Assembly: GCF_007786475.1 (NCBI RefSeq)
Contig: NZ_VNJJ01000007.1
Span: forward strand, 64,042-121,634
DNA from: Cohnella terricola
GTDB taxonomy: Bacteria > Bacillota > Bacilli > Paenibacillales > Paenibacillaceae
Direction: 5' to 3'
Length of the DNA stretch: 57,593 nucleotides
Positions 26,461 to 35,511 of the stretch are shown piece after piece. Positions within the stretch are counted from its first letter, which is position 1, and every line of letters starts with the position of its first letter. The position numbers and the translations under genes are program-made. A model generated the notes under the pieces. The model was given only the letters and a program-made list of their open reading frames with translations, was not told where the DNA came from and did not search any database.

Positions 26461-28290
26461 TCAAAAATAATGATTAAACCACCGGGTCAACACAAACAGC
26501 GGCATCGTTCTAAGTTCTTCTTTAATGGAAATCGCATCCTCGGGGTTATCTGTTATGATACCGTCGACACCCATGCTGAAAAATCGTCTCATGCTTTCTG
26601 TGTTATTAACTGTCCAGACGTAGATAGGCTTGTGATACCGTTTGGCCGAAGCGATGACCGATTCTTTGACCATATATTCTTCCATCACGACAAAATCGGC
26701 ACGAATCCGCCCCATATCCGGGACACCGGCGAACATAATATACCCCACCTGAAGCTCAGGCGCCGCGGTTTTGACTTGCTGCACGATTTCATAATCCAGC
26801 GACTGCACGATACATTCATTCTCGAAATGATTTTCGCGCACAATCCGGATAAATGTATCCACCAGATTTTGTTCTTTGCCATGTGTTTTGATTTCAATGT
26901 TTAGCTTTATTTGGCCTCTGGCCATATCCATTACTTCTGCCAGACTACTGATTCGTCCTGTGAAATTCCCCTGCTTCACTTGCAGCTCTCGTAATTCGTT
27001 CATTGTCAGATCATACACCTGTGCATGGGTACCTGTCAGACGCTTTAGATTGGTATCGTGTATAACGGCAAGGTCCCCGTCCTTGGTTTCCAATACATCA
27101 ATTTCTGCATAATCCGCCTGTGCCTCAATAGCACCTTGTATGGCTTCGATTGTATTCTCCGGCCCCTTGGAGACGTATCCTCTATGGGCCATAATCTCAA
27201 CCTTCTGATCCTCCATCTGCACTTCACTGATCGCTGGCACTAGAGCAAGTGCCGCTGCAAAGACCGTAACTGAGCCGAGTACGATCAGCTTTCTTTTGTG
27301 CTTCTGCAGCAATCCTTGATTCTGAATGGAACGTTCTTCCTGACTCTTCGGCTCGGGAAGACGCAGCACGGCATGATCCGGGTCCGCTTTCACCATGTAT
27401 AACCGGGTAATCGTGGCAGTATAAAGCGGAATAACAAATAGAGAAGCCAGGTAGAGGGATAATATGCTACTCTTCAGAGCGACTCCCCTCATTACGCCAG
27501 CAAATACCGTCTGCTGCTCCCACAGGATGTATATAAGGCCTACAGCTCCCACAATGACTACCATTAGCAGGCTGACAACGACCAGATACAATAGGAATAC
27601 CGACACCATGACCACGGCTACGCGGATATGTCTTTTCTTAAGAAATGCAGCGCTTTTTTTCGCCGCCTTCCGAAAGCTTGCCACCCCCTCGATCACCACA
27701 ATAGGAAGCACGAAGGTCCAGCGAACATTGAAGAATAGCATAACCCCGAGCACGCCGATCAGCAGCAGTATTCCTCCGCCTGTCTTTACCAACTCACCTG
27801 AGATAAAGTTCGGAATTTCCATAGAAGGCAATAGCGAAGCGCCCACCCCCGCACCGAGCGGAAGCAACAGCAGCAGATAGATCACCAATCCTAGAAATCC
27901 ATATTTGAACAAGGACGGAAGATAGGAAAGTGACTGCAACAAAGCGGGAATAAGCCCGATCCGCTGCCTTTCCTGACCGTGATACGAGAGAATAATTAAA
28001 ACCGCAAACTCTAAAAAAATCAGTAGCGTGGCAATAGGAATCAGTATCAGCATGCATAACAAGCCATACTTGCTCATCGCAAATTGCAACAGCTCATAAT
28101 TGGTAGCCCCGGCAAACCCGCCTAAGCGGAGAAGTCCACGAAATAGGAATGAAATGACCGGAATAAAAATAAATAACGTTAACGTCTTATACAGAAGCTC
28201 GAAAATAAAGATTTCCCGGTACGAAAAAGCAAGAATCCGAAAAATATCGGTAATCTGCTTGTGTATCGGAACCTTTGAGTCCTCGCTCAT
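26461..28290 (-). CDS. Glycerophosphodiester phosphodiesterase with N-terminal membrane domain
   Basis: 609 residues. About 1-330 is a multi-pass membrane domain (glycerophosphoryl diester phosphodiesterase membrane domain type). About 335-355 is a TM, and 365-600 a GDPD catalytic TIM barrel with IMAHRGYVSKGPENT, EIDVLETKDG and IHDTNLKRLTG. It hydrolyses glycerophosphodiesters to glycerol-3-phosphate and an alcohol, probably at the outer membrane face; it may act on lipid or lipoteichoic-acid turnover products. The start overlaps the M56 gene stop by four bases (ATGA), so it is translationally coupled in a BlaI-M56-GDPD operon. Confidence 0.9.
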   Translation of the reverse strand: MSEDSKVPIHKQITDIFRILAFSYREIFIFELLYKTLTLFIFIPVISFLFRGLLRLGGFAGATNYELLQFAMSKYGLLCMLILIPIATLLIFLEFAVLIILSYHGQERQRIGLIPALLQSLSYLPSLFKYGFLGLVIYLLLLLPLGAGVGASLLPSMEIPNFISGELVKTGGGILLLIGVLGVMLFFNVRWTFVLPIVVIEGVASFRKAAKKSAAFLKKRHIRVAVVMVSVFLLYLVVVSLLMVVIVGAVGLIYILWEQQTVFAGVMRGVALKSSILSLYLASLFVIPLYTATITRLYMVKADPDHAVLRLPEPKSQEERSIQNQGLLQKHKRKLIVLGSVTVFAAALALVPAISEVQMEDQKVEIMAHRGYVSKGPENTIEAIQGAIEAQADYAEIDVLETKDGDLAVIHDTNLKRLTGTHAQVYDLTMNELRELQVKQGNFTGRISSLAEVMDMARGQIKLNIEIKTHGKEQNLVDTFIRIVRENHFENECIVQSLDYEIVQQVKTAAPELQVGYIMFAGVPDMGRIRADFVVMEEYMVKESVIASAKRYHKPIYVWTVNNTESMRRFFSMGVDGIITDNPEDAISIKEELRTMPLFVLTRWFNHYF

Positions 28291-29747
28291 AGCTTTACAC
28301 CTTCACTAACAGGCAGACCGTCTAAACGATCGATCAGTTGTTTTAGGTTTGTTTCGTCTACGGCATAATGCCGGACATCCTCTCCCAGCCGTTCGTCGAT
28401 CTGCTCTCGTGTGAACGTAAAGCTATAGGTTGCGCCATCATATAAACCCGTGTTATCAACTATCGAATAGGTTATACTATCGACGTTATCAATCAAACTT
28501 AAGAGAAGAATGGAATTATGATAGAAAGTTTCTCCGCTTATCGCCCCCTCACTTACCACACCCGTAGAGTCATTCATTAGATAATGGATAGTCAATCCAT
28601 AAGGCTGAGCCTTCGTTTGAAGTTCAATCCCCTTACCCTCAAACCCTATTGGCATGGGCATTCCTCCAATAAGGCCGCCTACCTTCACATGGTTACCCAC
28701 ATAAGGTGTTTTATTCTTCATTAGCTTATCTACATCATATCCGGAATAGGATGGGGGCGAGAATGGCTCAGACGATATCTGTAAAGGTTTAGGGTTGGTT
28801 GTGCATCCGACAATGAAGACTGCAATTACGAGCATAGTTCCCACAACCATCCATGATGACGGTTGCCGATAAGAGAGAATATTGTTAATTCTGGCTTTCA
28901 CATAACTCTCTCCAAAGGAAAGCGGACTGCCCGTCAGTAAACCGCTTCTGTGTAGCGAGAAAGAAAGCAAGGTTGTTGAGTAGCCTTTTTTAATCTGGTT
29001 GCCCATCTTGTTCACGACACGCTCATCGCAGGACATTTCCATATCCTTACTCATGAGTGCATAAGATAGCCACATAAGTGGATTAAACCAATGAACGATA
29101 AGTAGTATAAATGCAAAAGGTTTTATGAGATAATCTCGTCTCCTGATATGCGTCTGTTCATGCAATAAAACATAAGATAAATCAGGTTCGCTCATGCCGG
29201 TCGGAATGTATATTTTCGGCTTCACAAAACCGCATACAAAGGGTGTCGAAATCTGGTCCGTCTCAAAAACGTTATCCCTGACGAGGGTCGCCGTTCTGAC
29301 TCTGGCGATTATTTTCATATAGGAAGCCACGCTGTAAAGAAGGATAATGGCTGCTCCTGATATCCAAATGACACTTCCGATCCACATCAAGATTTGCATA
29401 GGATTTGCGCTTGCCATCGGGGCAGCAACTGGAAGGGATGATTGGATGAAACGGCTTATCCCGCTAATTCCTGCATCTACAGTAGAATATACCTGTATTC
29501 CAATATGCTGCGGCACAAACTCCATGAAGCCTGTGCCAGCCTTTCGTTCGGGCTGAACAAGTCGTAGAAGACTGAAGCTTGAAGTTAAGCTAACCGGAAT
29601 AACCAGTCTAACCATTACGACCGACCACAGGATATAGGAGAAAACTTTAGAAACGCGCCTCAAAATAAATCTCACTATGATTACCGCAAGTGCCACGTAA
29701 CTTGCCGTTATGCTCATATTAAGGATGATTAGAAACAAGTTCGTCAT
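28287..29747 (-). CDS. M56-family (BlaR1-like) membrane metallopeptidase with DUF4825 sensor
   Basis: 486 residues. N-terminal TM helices (about 4-25, 36-55, 118-140) precede a gluzincin motif HEQTH (near 205) and the typical SKDMEMSCDERV. A further TM lies at about 295-315, and a C-terminal DUF4825 domain begins with MKNKTPYVGNHVKVGGL. BlaR1-type proteins sense a cell-wall signal outside and inactivate the partner BlaI repressor by proteolysis. This one has DUF4825 in place of the penicillin-binding sensor, so the ligand is unlikely to be classical beta-lactam acylation. Overlaps BlaI upstream and GDPD downstream by four bases each. Confidence 0.9.
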   Translation of the reverse strand: MTNLFLIILNMSITASYVALAVIIVRFILRRVSKVFSYILWSVVMVRLVIPVSLTSSFSLLRLVQPERKAGTGFMEFVPQHIGIQVYSTVDAGISGISRFIQSSLPVAAPMASANPMQILMWIGSVIWISGAAIILLYSVASYMKIIARVRTATLVRDNVFETDQISTPFVCGFVKPKIYIPTGMSEPDLSYVLLHEQTHIRRRDYLIKPFAFILLIVHWFNPLMWLSYALMSKDMEMSCDERVVNKMGNQIKKGYSTTLLSFSLHRSGLLTGSPLSFGESYVKARINNILSYRQPSSWMVVGTMLVIAVFIVGCTTNPKPLQISSEPFSPPSYSGYDVDKLMKNKTPYVGNHVKVGGLIGGMPMPIGFEGKGIELQTKAQPYGLTIHYLMNDSTGVVSEGAISGETFYHNSILLLSLIDNVDSITYSIVDNTGLYDGATYSFTFTREQIDERLGEDVRHYAVDETNLKQLIDRLDGLPVSEGVKL

Positions 29748-30121
29748 CTAGCTGCCTCCTCAATAATCCGCTTCAACTCTTCAGCTTCCTCCTTGGACAG
29801 TTTCTTTTCACCTAGAAAAGCGGTTAAAAATTGCGGCAATGAACCATCGAATGCCTTTTCAACAACCGTCTGACTCTCATATTTCTGTGCATCTGTTTTT
29901 TTAACAATGGCAGTGACCGTTGCTTCCTCATTCCTAAGGATCCCTCGCTCACATAACTTCCTTAGAACTGTATAGGTTGTGGACTTCTTCCAGCCAAGCT
30001 TTGTCTGGCTTAGCTTTACCAGATCCGTAGAATTAATGGGTTCATTATCCCAGATCAGGCATGCAAATTTGTATTCGGCATCAAACAATTTGTACGGTTC
30101 CAGATGGATTTCCTCCTCCAT
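29744..30121 (-). CDS. BlaI/MecI/CopY-family repressor
   Basis: 125 residues from the ATG at 30121 (MEEEIHLE). The winged-helix part (LFDAEYKFACLIWDNEPI..STTYTVLRKLCERGIL) is typical of BlaI. An in-frame ATG at 30172 would lie inside the promoter (-35 at 30174-30179), so the shorter start is preferred, although its ribosome site is poor. It should repress the operon until cleaved by the M56 partner. Its stop overlaps the M56 start by four bases. Confidence 0.88.
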   Translation of the reverse strand: MEEEIHLEPYKLFDAEYKFACLIWDNEPINSTDLVKLSQTKLGWKKSTTYTVLRKLCERGILRNEEATVTAIVKKTDAQKYESQTVVEKAFDGSLPQFLTAFLGEKKLSKEEAEELKRIIEEAAR

Positions 30122-30179
30122 AGGTTTATCGAAGTAAACCCTATGTAGAAAGTCTATTGCAGTAAACCTCATTTGTCAA
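30121..30179 (-). promoter_or_regulatory. BlaI-operon promoter with dyad operator
   Basis: -35 TTGACA (30174-30179), 17-bp spacer, -10 TAGACT (30151-30156). Downstream lies an imperfect dyad TAGGTTTA/TAAACCCTA (30121-30143), with another TAAACC half-site in the spacer (30163-30168). Position and symmetry fit autorepression by BlaI, though the sequence is not the classical TACTACATATGTAGTA. Confidence 0.6.
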
Positions 30180-30276
30180 GAAAATGGACCCTTTCGCCTT
30201 GAATCGTTATAATTACTCATTATGCGAAAGCATCGGACCAAAAAGGCCGCCGGGCGCTGAAAGGGGACGCGTAAAA

Positions 30277-31314
30277 GTGGAACAAAACGATAAGATTGTC
30301 ATTATAGGGGTAACAGGCTACATCGGAGCATGGATTGCCAAACAGTTAACAGATATGGGCTATACCCAGATTATTGGAACGTACCGTAATGAGGAAAAGG
30401 CGCGAAAGCTTCAAGCGATGTTGCCCAATTTGAACTTATACAAAGCAAATCTCGGGGAAAAAGACAATTGGAAAGAAGTGCTGAGCGGGGCCAAGTGGGT
30501 TTTTAATCAGGGGAGCGCATTCAACCCTAACGATAAAACATATAAAGACCGGGGCCGCACGAAAGAAAAAGGAATTCGCACGCTCTTCCAATTGGCTGTT
30601 GAATCTGGCAGCGTCATGAAGATCGTACACACCAGTGCCGAGTCCACCATTGCTTACGCCAACGAAGATCCATCCAAAACGACGTTTACAGAGGATGACT
30701 GGACAAATGAAAACAGGGAAGGCTTATTTGACCTCCATATGGTGTCGAAAACGATGGAAGAAAAAGCTGCCTGGTCGTTTATCCACTCCCCTGAAAATAC
30801 AACAAATATAAGCATGACAACGATTCACCCTACGCACGTCATGGGGCCAAGCTTTGCTCCTTGGCATCATGATATGATTTATGCCATGCTTCACGGCGAT
30901 GGAGCTATGGCAGATTCGCAGCTGTATGGGGTTGATGTTCGCGACGCAGCCGCAATGAATATTGCGTTGATGAAATCCCCTGAAGCGAATGGGCGGCGTC
31001 ATTTCGCGTCTGCATTCAAAACAACATACGCCGCCATCCTTCATTTTATCAAAGAACAATTTACAGATGAGCAGATCAGGGCCGTATTAGGTGATGTGGT
31101 TCGGATCATCCCCGGAGATGACGCGGCGGATTTATTCAGCCCAGTGCAGCAAACGTCATATTACCAGGACATGGTGCCTCGTATGTTAAACCGTGTAGTG
31201 TACAAGACCAACTACCCTGAAGCTTATGCGTATGAGTATACAGAACCGAACATTACGGTCTTACAAGCAATGGAGAAAATGTTGAAGGATAAATCGCAGC
31301 GAGCGTGCGATTAA
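30277..31314 (+). CDS. NAD-dependent epimerase/dehydratase family protein
   Basis: 345 residues from the GTG at 30277 (MEQNDKIVIIG), which has AAGGGG ten bases upstream; the ATG at 30184 would add 31 unrelated residues overlapping the divergent promoter. Rossmann motif GVTGYIG, extended-SDR fold, sequence pattern of the dihydroflavonol/cinnamoyl-CoA reductase-like group (HTSAEST, TIHPTHVMGPSFAPW). The catalytic Tyr is not obvious: the position corresponding to YxxxK appears as HMVSK. Substrate unknown. Confidence 0.8.
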   Translation: MEQNDKIVIIGVTGYIGAWIAKQLTDMGYTQIIGTYRNEEKARKLQAMLPNLNLYKANLGEKDNWKEVLSGAKWVFNQGSAFNPNDKTYKDRGRTKEKGIRTLFQLAVESGSVMKIVHTSAESTIAYANEDPSKTTFTEDDWTNENREGLFDLHMVSKTMEEKAAWSFIHSPENTTNISMTTIHPTHVMGPSFAPWHHDMIYAMLHGDGAMADSQLYGVDVRDAAAMNIALMKSPEANGRRHFASAFKTTYAAILHFIKEQFTDEQIRAVLGDVVRIIPGDDAADLFSPVQQTSYYQDMVPRMLNRVVYKTNYPEAYAYEYTEPNITVLQAMEKMLKDKSQRACD

Positions 31315-31322
31315 ACCGTTCG

Positions 31323-31664
31323 TTACACCTTTTTAACGAACTCCGATTTTAATTTCATTGCCCCGAAACCATCGATTTTGCAGTCGATATCGTGATCTCC
31401 GTCGACCAGGCGTATATTTTTTACTTTTGTTCCTATTTTAAGGACCGATGAGCTTCCTTTGACTTTGAGGTCCTTGATAACCGTTACTGTATCGCCATCA
31501 TTCAGAACGTTTCCATTCGCATCTTTGATCACCTTGTTTAGATCATGACCTTCGTTGTCCTCTTCTACCGACCACTCATGGCCACATTCAGGGCAAATCA
31601 ATAGAGCTCCATTTTCGTACGTGTATTCGGAATTACATTTCGGGCAATTCGGTAAGTGCGACAT
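31323..31664 (-). CDS. yjdM: PhnA/YjdM-family zinc-ribbon protein
   Basis: 113 residues. N-terminal zinc ribbon CPKC...CPEC (8-11, 24-27), then the SH3-like PhnA domain with [22 protein letters not shown] and [20 protein letters not shown]. The old name PhnA ('alkylphosphonate uptake') is misleading; function is not settled. Converges on the epimerase gene with an eight-base gap; the GTTCGTTA/TAACGAAC inverted repeat at the junction (about 31319-31342) may serve as a terminator. Confidence 0.93.
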   Translation of the reverse strand: MSHLPNCPKCNSEYTYENGALLICPECGHEWSVEEDNEGHDLNKVIKDANGNVLNDGDTVTVIKDLKVKGSSSVLKIGTKVKNIRLVDGDHDIDCKIDGFGAMKLKSEFVKKV

Positions 31665-31721
31665 AATATGATTTTCTCTCCCGCCAATTCATTATAGGTA
31701 TGTTTGCATTATAGCTTACCG

Positions 31722-31801
31722 CGTACTACTTTAGTAGGACTACAATCTCCTATGATTCGCTCTATAATGACTTGTAGAGTCGAATATTAGGGGATTTTTT
31801 T
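31722..31801 (+). promoter_or_regulatory. Conserved promoter/leader element of the SLH gene, copy A
   Basis: About 80 bases nearly identical to the minus-strand region upstream of the other SLH gene (51617-51695). In order: dyad CTACTTTAGTAG (31726-31737), a second GACTAC half-site, -10 TATAAT (31763-31768) without a recognisable -35, and a leader TTGTAGAGTCGAATATTAGG ending in a T-run. The dyad is centred about 43 bases before the expected start site, a class II activator position. Confidence 0.7.
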
Positions 31802-31828
31802 GACCACATTGAAAAAGGTGGAATTGCA

Positions 31829-34800
31829 ATGGAGAGTAAAAAAAAACTGTTTAAAGCAACTATGAGTTTACGAAAAATACTCGCATTCTTAATTATTCTT
31901 TCTATAGCATTCCCTTGCACTGGGAAGGTTCTTGCAGCTGTTCAACCGTCACTTGTAATTACTAGCCCTAACGTAACGCTGTCAGGCAGCGGTACCGTAA
32001 CGTTCACTGCGGACGCGACTTTAAGCGGGGGATCTGCCCCTACAGGCAGTATTACGTTTTCACTAACTGGTCCCGGGGGCGTATTATTTAATACTTCAAC
32101 CTATGCTGTCTCCGGAAATAGGACACTTACTGAATCATTCACTTTTTCTCTCCGTGGACCGATAACCGGTACGTATACCTGGACTGCAGATTATTCAGGG
32201 GACTCAAACAACGCTCCTGCCAGCAGCACGACCTCGACAATGGTGAGCGCCGCGGCACCAACCCTGACAGTCAGCGCCCATCGAACCTCCGTCACGATCG
32301 GCTCGTCTTCCCAATTGCTCGGGGCTTCCGCGATTTTAGCCGAAGGATACTATCCGACCGGCACGATAACGTTCAATCTGTATGCACCCGCACCCGGAGG
32401 AGCCGTCCTTGTTGATACCGAGACAGTCACAGTTAATGGAAATGGAACTTATACAACTCCAACAGGATACACGCTTACCGCCGCACAGGCGGTAACTGGC
32501 ACGTATCGATGGGATGTAACCTACTCTGGCGATTCAAACAACAGCTCTTCATCTGTAACTTCACAAGAGGCAGACCTCTCCATCACCAATACGGCGAGTG
32601 ACCCAACACCGAATGTTGGAGATTCTATAACTTTCACCGTCACTGTCACAAATAATGGGCCTGACAATGCAACAGGTGTGGAAGTAACAGATTTGCTGCC
32701 AGCCGGTCTCGCATTGGTTTCTGCAACGCCAAGTCAAGGAACCTACAGCTCCACAACAGGAGTATGGACTGTTGGAACAGTCACAGCAGCTTCGGCTGAA
32801 TCTCTTACGCTCCATGCTCGGGTTGTCTCACCGAATGCGCAAACAAACACAGCGGCTATATCGCATGCTGATCAGCCTGACCCAAATACAGGTAACAATA
32901 CGTCATCGGCAACTGTAACTCCTCGACAGGCAGACCTCTCCATCGGAAATACGGTGAGTAACGCAACACCGAATGTTGGAGACATGATAACTTTTACCGT
33001 CACTGTCTCAAATAGTGGGTCTGATCATGCAACAAATGTGGTTGTAACAGACTTGCTGCCAGCCGGTCTCACATTTGTTTCAGCAACGCCAAGTCAAGGA
33101 AGCTACAACTCCGCTACAGGAGTTTGGACGATCGGAGCAGTCACAACAACTTCGGCTGCTTCTCTCAGTCTCCAAGCTGAGGTTGCTTCACCGGCTGAGC
33201 AAACAAACATAGCGACTATATCGCACGCTGACCAGTTCGACCCAAACCCGGGCAACAATACGTCATCGGCAACTGTAAACCTCCAACAGGCAGACCTCTC
33301 CGTCACAAATACGGTGAATAACGCAACACCGAATGTTGCAGACACGATAATTTTCACCGTCACTGTCACAAATCATGGACCTCACAATGCAACAGGTGTG
33401 GTTGTAACAGATTTGCTGCCAGCCGGTCTCGCATTGGTTTCTGTGACGCCAAGTCAAGGAACCTACAACTCCACAACAGGAGCTTGGAATGTCGGAACAG
33501 TCACAGCAATTTCGGTTGCTTCTCTCATTCTCCAAGCTGGGGTTGCTTCACCAACTGCGCAAACAAGCACAGCGACTATATCGCACGCTGACCAGTTCGA
33601 CCCAGACACAAGCAACAATACGTCATCGACAACTGTAACTCCCCAACAGGCAGACCTCTCCATCACAAATACGGTGAATAACGCAACACCGAATGTTGGA
33701 GACACGATAACTTTCACCGTCACTGTCTCAAATAGTGGGCCTGATCGTGCAACAGGTGTGGTTGTAACCGATTTGCTGCCAGCCGGTCTCGCTTTGGTTT
33801 CTGCGACGCCAAGTCAAGGAACCTACAACTCCGCTACAGGAACTTGGACGATCGGAACAGTCACAACAACTTCGGCCGCTGCTCTCATTCTCCAAGCTGA
33901 GGTTGCTTCATCAGCTGCGCAAACAAGCACAGCGACTATATCGCACGCTGACCAGTTCGACCCAGACACAAGCAATAATACGTCATCGGCAACTGTAACT
34001 CCTCAACAAACCTACACGGTCACTTTTGACTCTCAGGGTGGTAGTTCTGTCTCAAATATTAGCGGTGTTACCTCAGGTTCCACAATAAGCGCACCGGCTA
34101 CACCTACATTATCAGGCTATACATTTGTTGGCTGGTATAAGGAATCATCATTGACTAACGCATGGAATTTCAGCATAGATACTGTAACCGGCAGCTTAAC
34201 GCTATTTGCTAAGTGGCAGTACAATGGTGGCGGTGGTGGCGGTAGCAGTAACAGCGGCAGTAGTGGAAATCCAAATGTCACACCGACTTATTATGCGGAT
34301 GTATTAGGAACCGGTATCTCGAGAGCTACACTGCCTATTAGTACAGATACGCATGCCGGCAGCGCAGCGGTAGACTTTGGAACTCTGGCAGAATATAAGC
34401 CCAAAGATGAGAAAACGATTGTGATCACCATGCCTGCCATCCCTGGTGTGAATACCTATACCCTGGGGATTCCTGTCGCCTACCTGTCCACGCCAGTTAG
34501 CAAAGGTACTTTGGTCTTCAAAACCAATAAAGGCGGCATAACCCTTCCTGCGGGTATGTTGGCAAATAGGGTTGGCTTGAAAGCTGAAATTACCATCGGC
34601 CAGGGCGATAAATCAGGTCTGCCAGACAGCGTAAAGACAACAATAGGCGATAAGCCGCTGATCCAATTGGCCGTGAAAATAGATGGAAAGCAGATCGAGT
34701 GGAATAACCCCAAGGCACCGGTCATTGTATCCATACCCTATACACCGACAGCGGCCGAGCTTGTACACCCAGAAAGCATTGTGATCTGGTACATCGACAA

Positions 34801-35452
34801 CAGCGGCAAGGCGGTCACCGTGCCAAACGGACATTATGACCCGATCACAGGAACCGTGACCTTTGCCACAACCCATTTCAGCTACTACGCCGTAAGCTAC
34901 AATCAAGTTAGCTTTAAGGATGTGGCGGCAGATAAGTGGTATGGCAAAGCGGTTTCCTTTTTAGCCGCAAGGGAGATTACCACAGGTACAAGCAATGGGA
35001 ATTACAGACCTGATGAACAACTGATCCGCGGAGATTTCCTTGTCATGCTGATGAAGTCATTTGGTATAGCTGCGGACACTTATCCGGCGGATAACTTCTC
35101 CGACGCAAACGATACCTACTATACCGGCTATCTCGCAGCGGCAAAGCGGCTCGGCATATCCTCAGGCATGGGTAACAATATGTTCGCACCCGAAAAAGAA
35201 ATCACACGTCAAGAAAAGTTCACCTTGCTCTATAATGCCTTGAAGGTCATCGGAAAACTTCCGCAAGGTAATTCCGGCAAGACGCTCTCTGATTTTACTG
35301 ACACCGGCATGATCGCCCCTTGGGCGAAAGAAGCCATGACGCTGCTGGTCGAAACGGGAATCATCGATGGCAACGCCGGAAAGCTCACCCCTACAAGCAC
35401 GACTACAAGGGCAGAAATGGCACAGGTGCTATACAATCTATTAACGAAGTAA
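31829..35452 (+). CDS. Large SLH-anchored surface protein with DUF11 repeats
   Basis: 1207 residues. Signal peptide (about 15-38, ending VLAA), two Ig-like domains (about 40-250), and four tandem DUF11-type repeats of exactly 120 residues (about 248-728, each with TPNVGDTITFTVTV and VTDLLPAGLALVSATPSQG). Then one InlB/Listeria-Bacteroides-type repeat (YTVTFDSQGG..GYTFVGWYKE, about 730-795), a Gly/Ser linker, a beta domain (about 815-1025) and three C-terminal SLH domains (about 1030-1207) that bind pyruvylated secondary wall polymer. Likely an adhesive or structural surface protein. AAGGTGG lies eight bases before the ATG. Shares its promoter element with the SLH gene at 49237-51597. Confidence 0.92.
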   Translation: MESKKKLFKATMSLRKILAFLIILSIAFPCTGKVLAAVQPSLVITSPNVTLSGSGTVTFTADATLSGGSAPTGSITFSLTGPGGVLFNTSTYAVSGNRTLTESFTFSLRGPITGTYTWTADYSGDSNNAPASSTTSTMVSAAAPTLTVSAHRTSVTIGSSSQLLGASAILAEGYYPTGTITFNLYAPAPGGAVLVDTETVTVNGNGTYTTPTGYTLTAAQAVTGTYRWDVTYSGDSNNSSSSVTSQEADLSITNTASDPTPNVGDSITFTVTVTNNGPDNATGVEVTDLLPAGLALVSATPSQGTYSSTTGVWTVGTVTAASAESLTLHARVVSPNAQTNTAAISHADQPDPNTGNNTSSATVTPRQADLSIGNTVSNATPNVGDMITFTVTVSNSGSDHATNVVVTDLLPAGLTFVSATPSQGSYNSATGVWTIGAVTTTSAASLSLQAEVASPAEQTNIATISHADQFDPNPGNNTSSATVNLQQADLSVTNTVNNATPNVADTIIFTVTVTNHGPHNATGVVVTDLLPAGLALVSVTPSQGTYNSTTGAWNVGTVTAISVASLILQAGVASPTAQTSTATISHADQFDPDTSNNTSSTTVTPQQADLSITNTVNNATPNVGDTITFTVTVSNSGPDRATGVVVTDLLPAGLALVSATPSQGTYNSATGTWTIGTVTTTSAAALILQAEVASSAAQTSTATISHADQFDPDTSNNTSSATVTPQQTYTVTFDSQGGSSVSNISGVTSGSTISAPATPTLSGYTFVGWYKESSLTNAWNFSIDTVTGSLTLFAKWQYNGGGGGGSSNSGSSGNPNVTPTYYADVLGTGISRATLPISTDTHAGSAAVDFGTLAEYKPKDEKTIVITMPAIPGVNTYTLGIPVAYLSTPVSKGTLVFKTNKGGITLPAGMLANRVGLKAEITIGQGDKSGLPDSVKTTIGDKPLIQLAVKIDGKQIEWNNPKAPVIVSIPYTPTAAELVHPESIVIWYIDNSGKAVTVPNGHYDPITGTVTFATTHFSYYAVSYNQVSFKDVAADKWYGKAVSFLAAREITTGTSNGNYRPDEQLIRGDFLVMLMKSFGIAADTYPADNFSDANDTYYTGYLAAAKRLGISSGMGNNMFAPEKEITRQEKFTLLYNALKVIGKLPQGNSGKTLSDFTDTGMIAPWAKEAMTLLVETGIIDGNAGKLTPTSTTTRAEMAQVLYNLLTK
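32571..34010 (+). repeat. Four tandem 360-bp repeats inside the surface-protein gene
   Basis: Units 32571-32930, 32931-33290, 33291-33650 and 33651-34010, each beginning with CAGACCTCTC and exactly 360 bp. They are highly similar at DNA level, with units 3 and 4 the most alike, and no indels, which points to recent expansion or gene conversion. Confidence 0.92.
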
Positions 35453-35460
35453 CGCTCTAA

Positions 35461-35499
35461 AAAAACAGGCTGCGAGTCAAAAGCTCGCAGCCTGTTTTT
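35461..35499. terminator. Bidirectional terminator between SLH and SDR genes
   Basis: AAAAACAGGCTGCGAG arm, loop TCAAAAG, exact complementary arm ending in TTTTT. Serves the convergent genes on both sides. Confidence 0.92.
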
Positions 35500-35511
35500 G
35501 GCTTAAACATA

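Noticed and set aside
32571..34010. CRISPR array
   Set aside because: The 360-bp periodic repeats are in-frame protein repeats without spacers; no short-repeat array was seen anywhere in the window.
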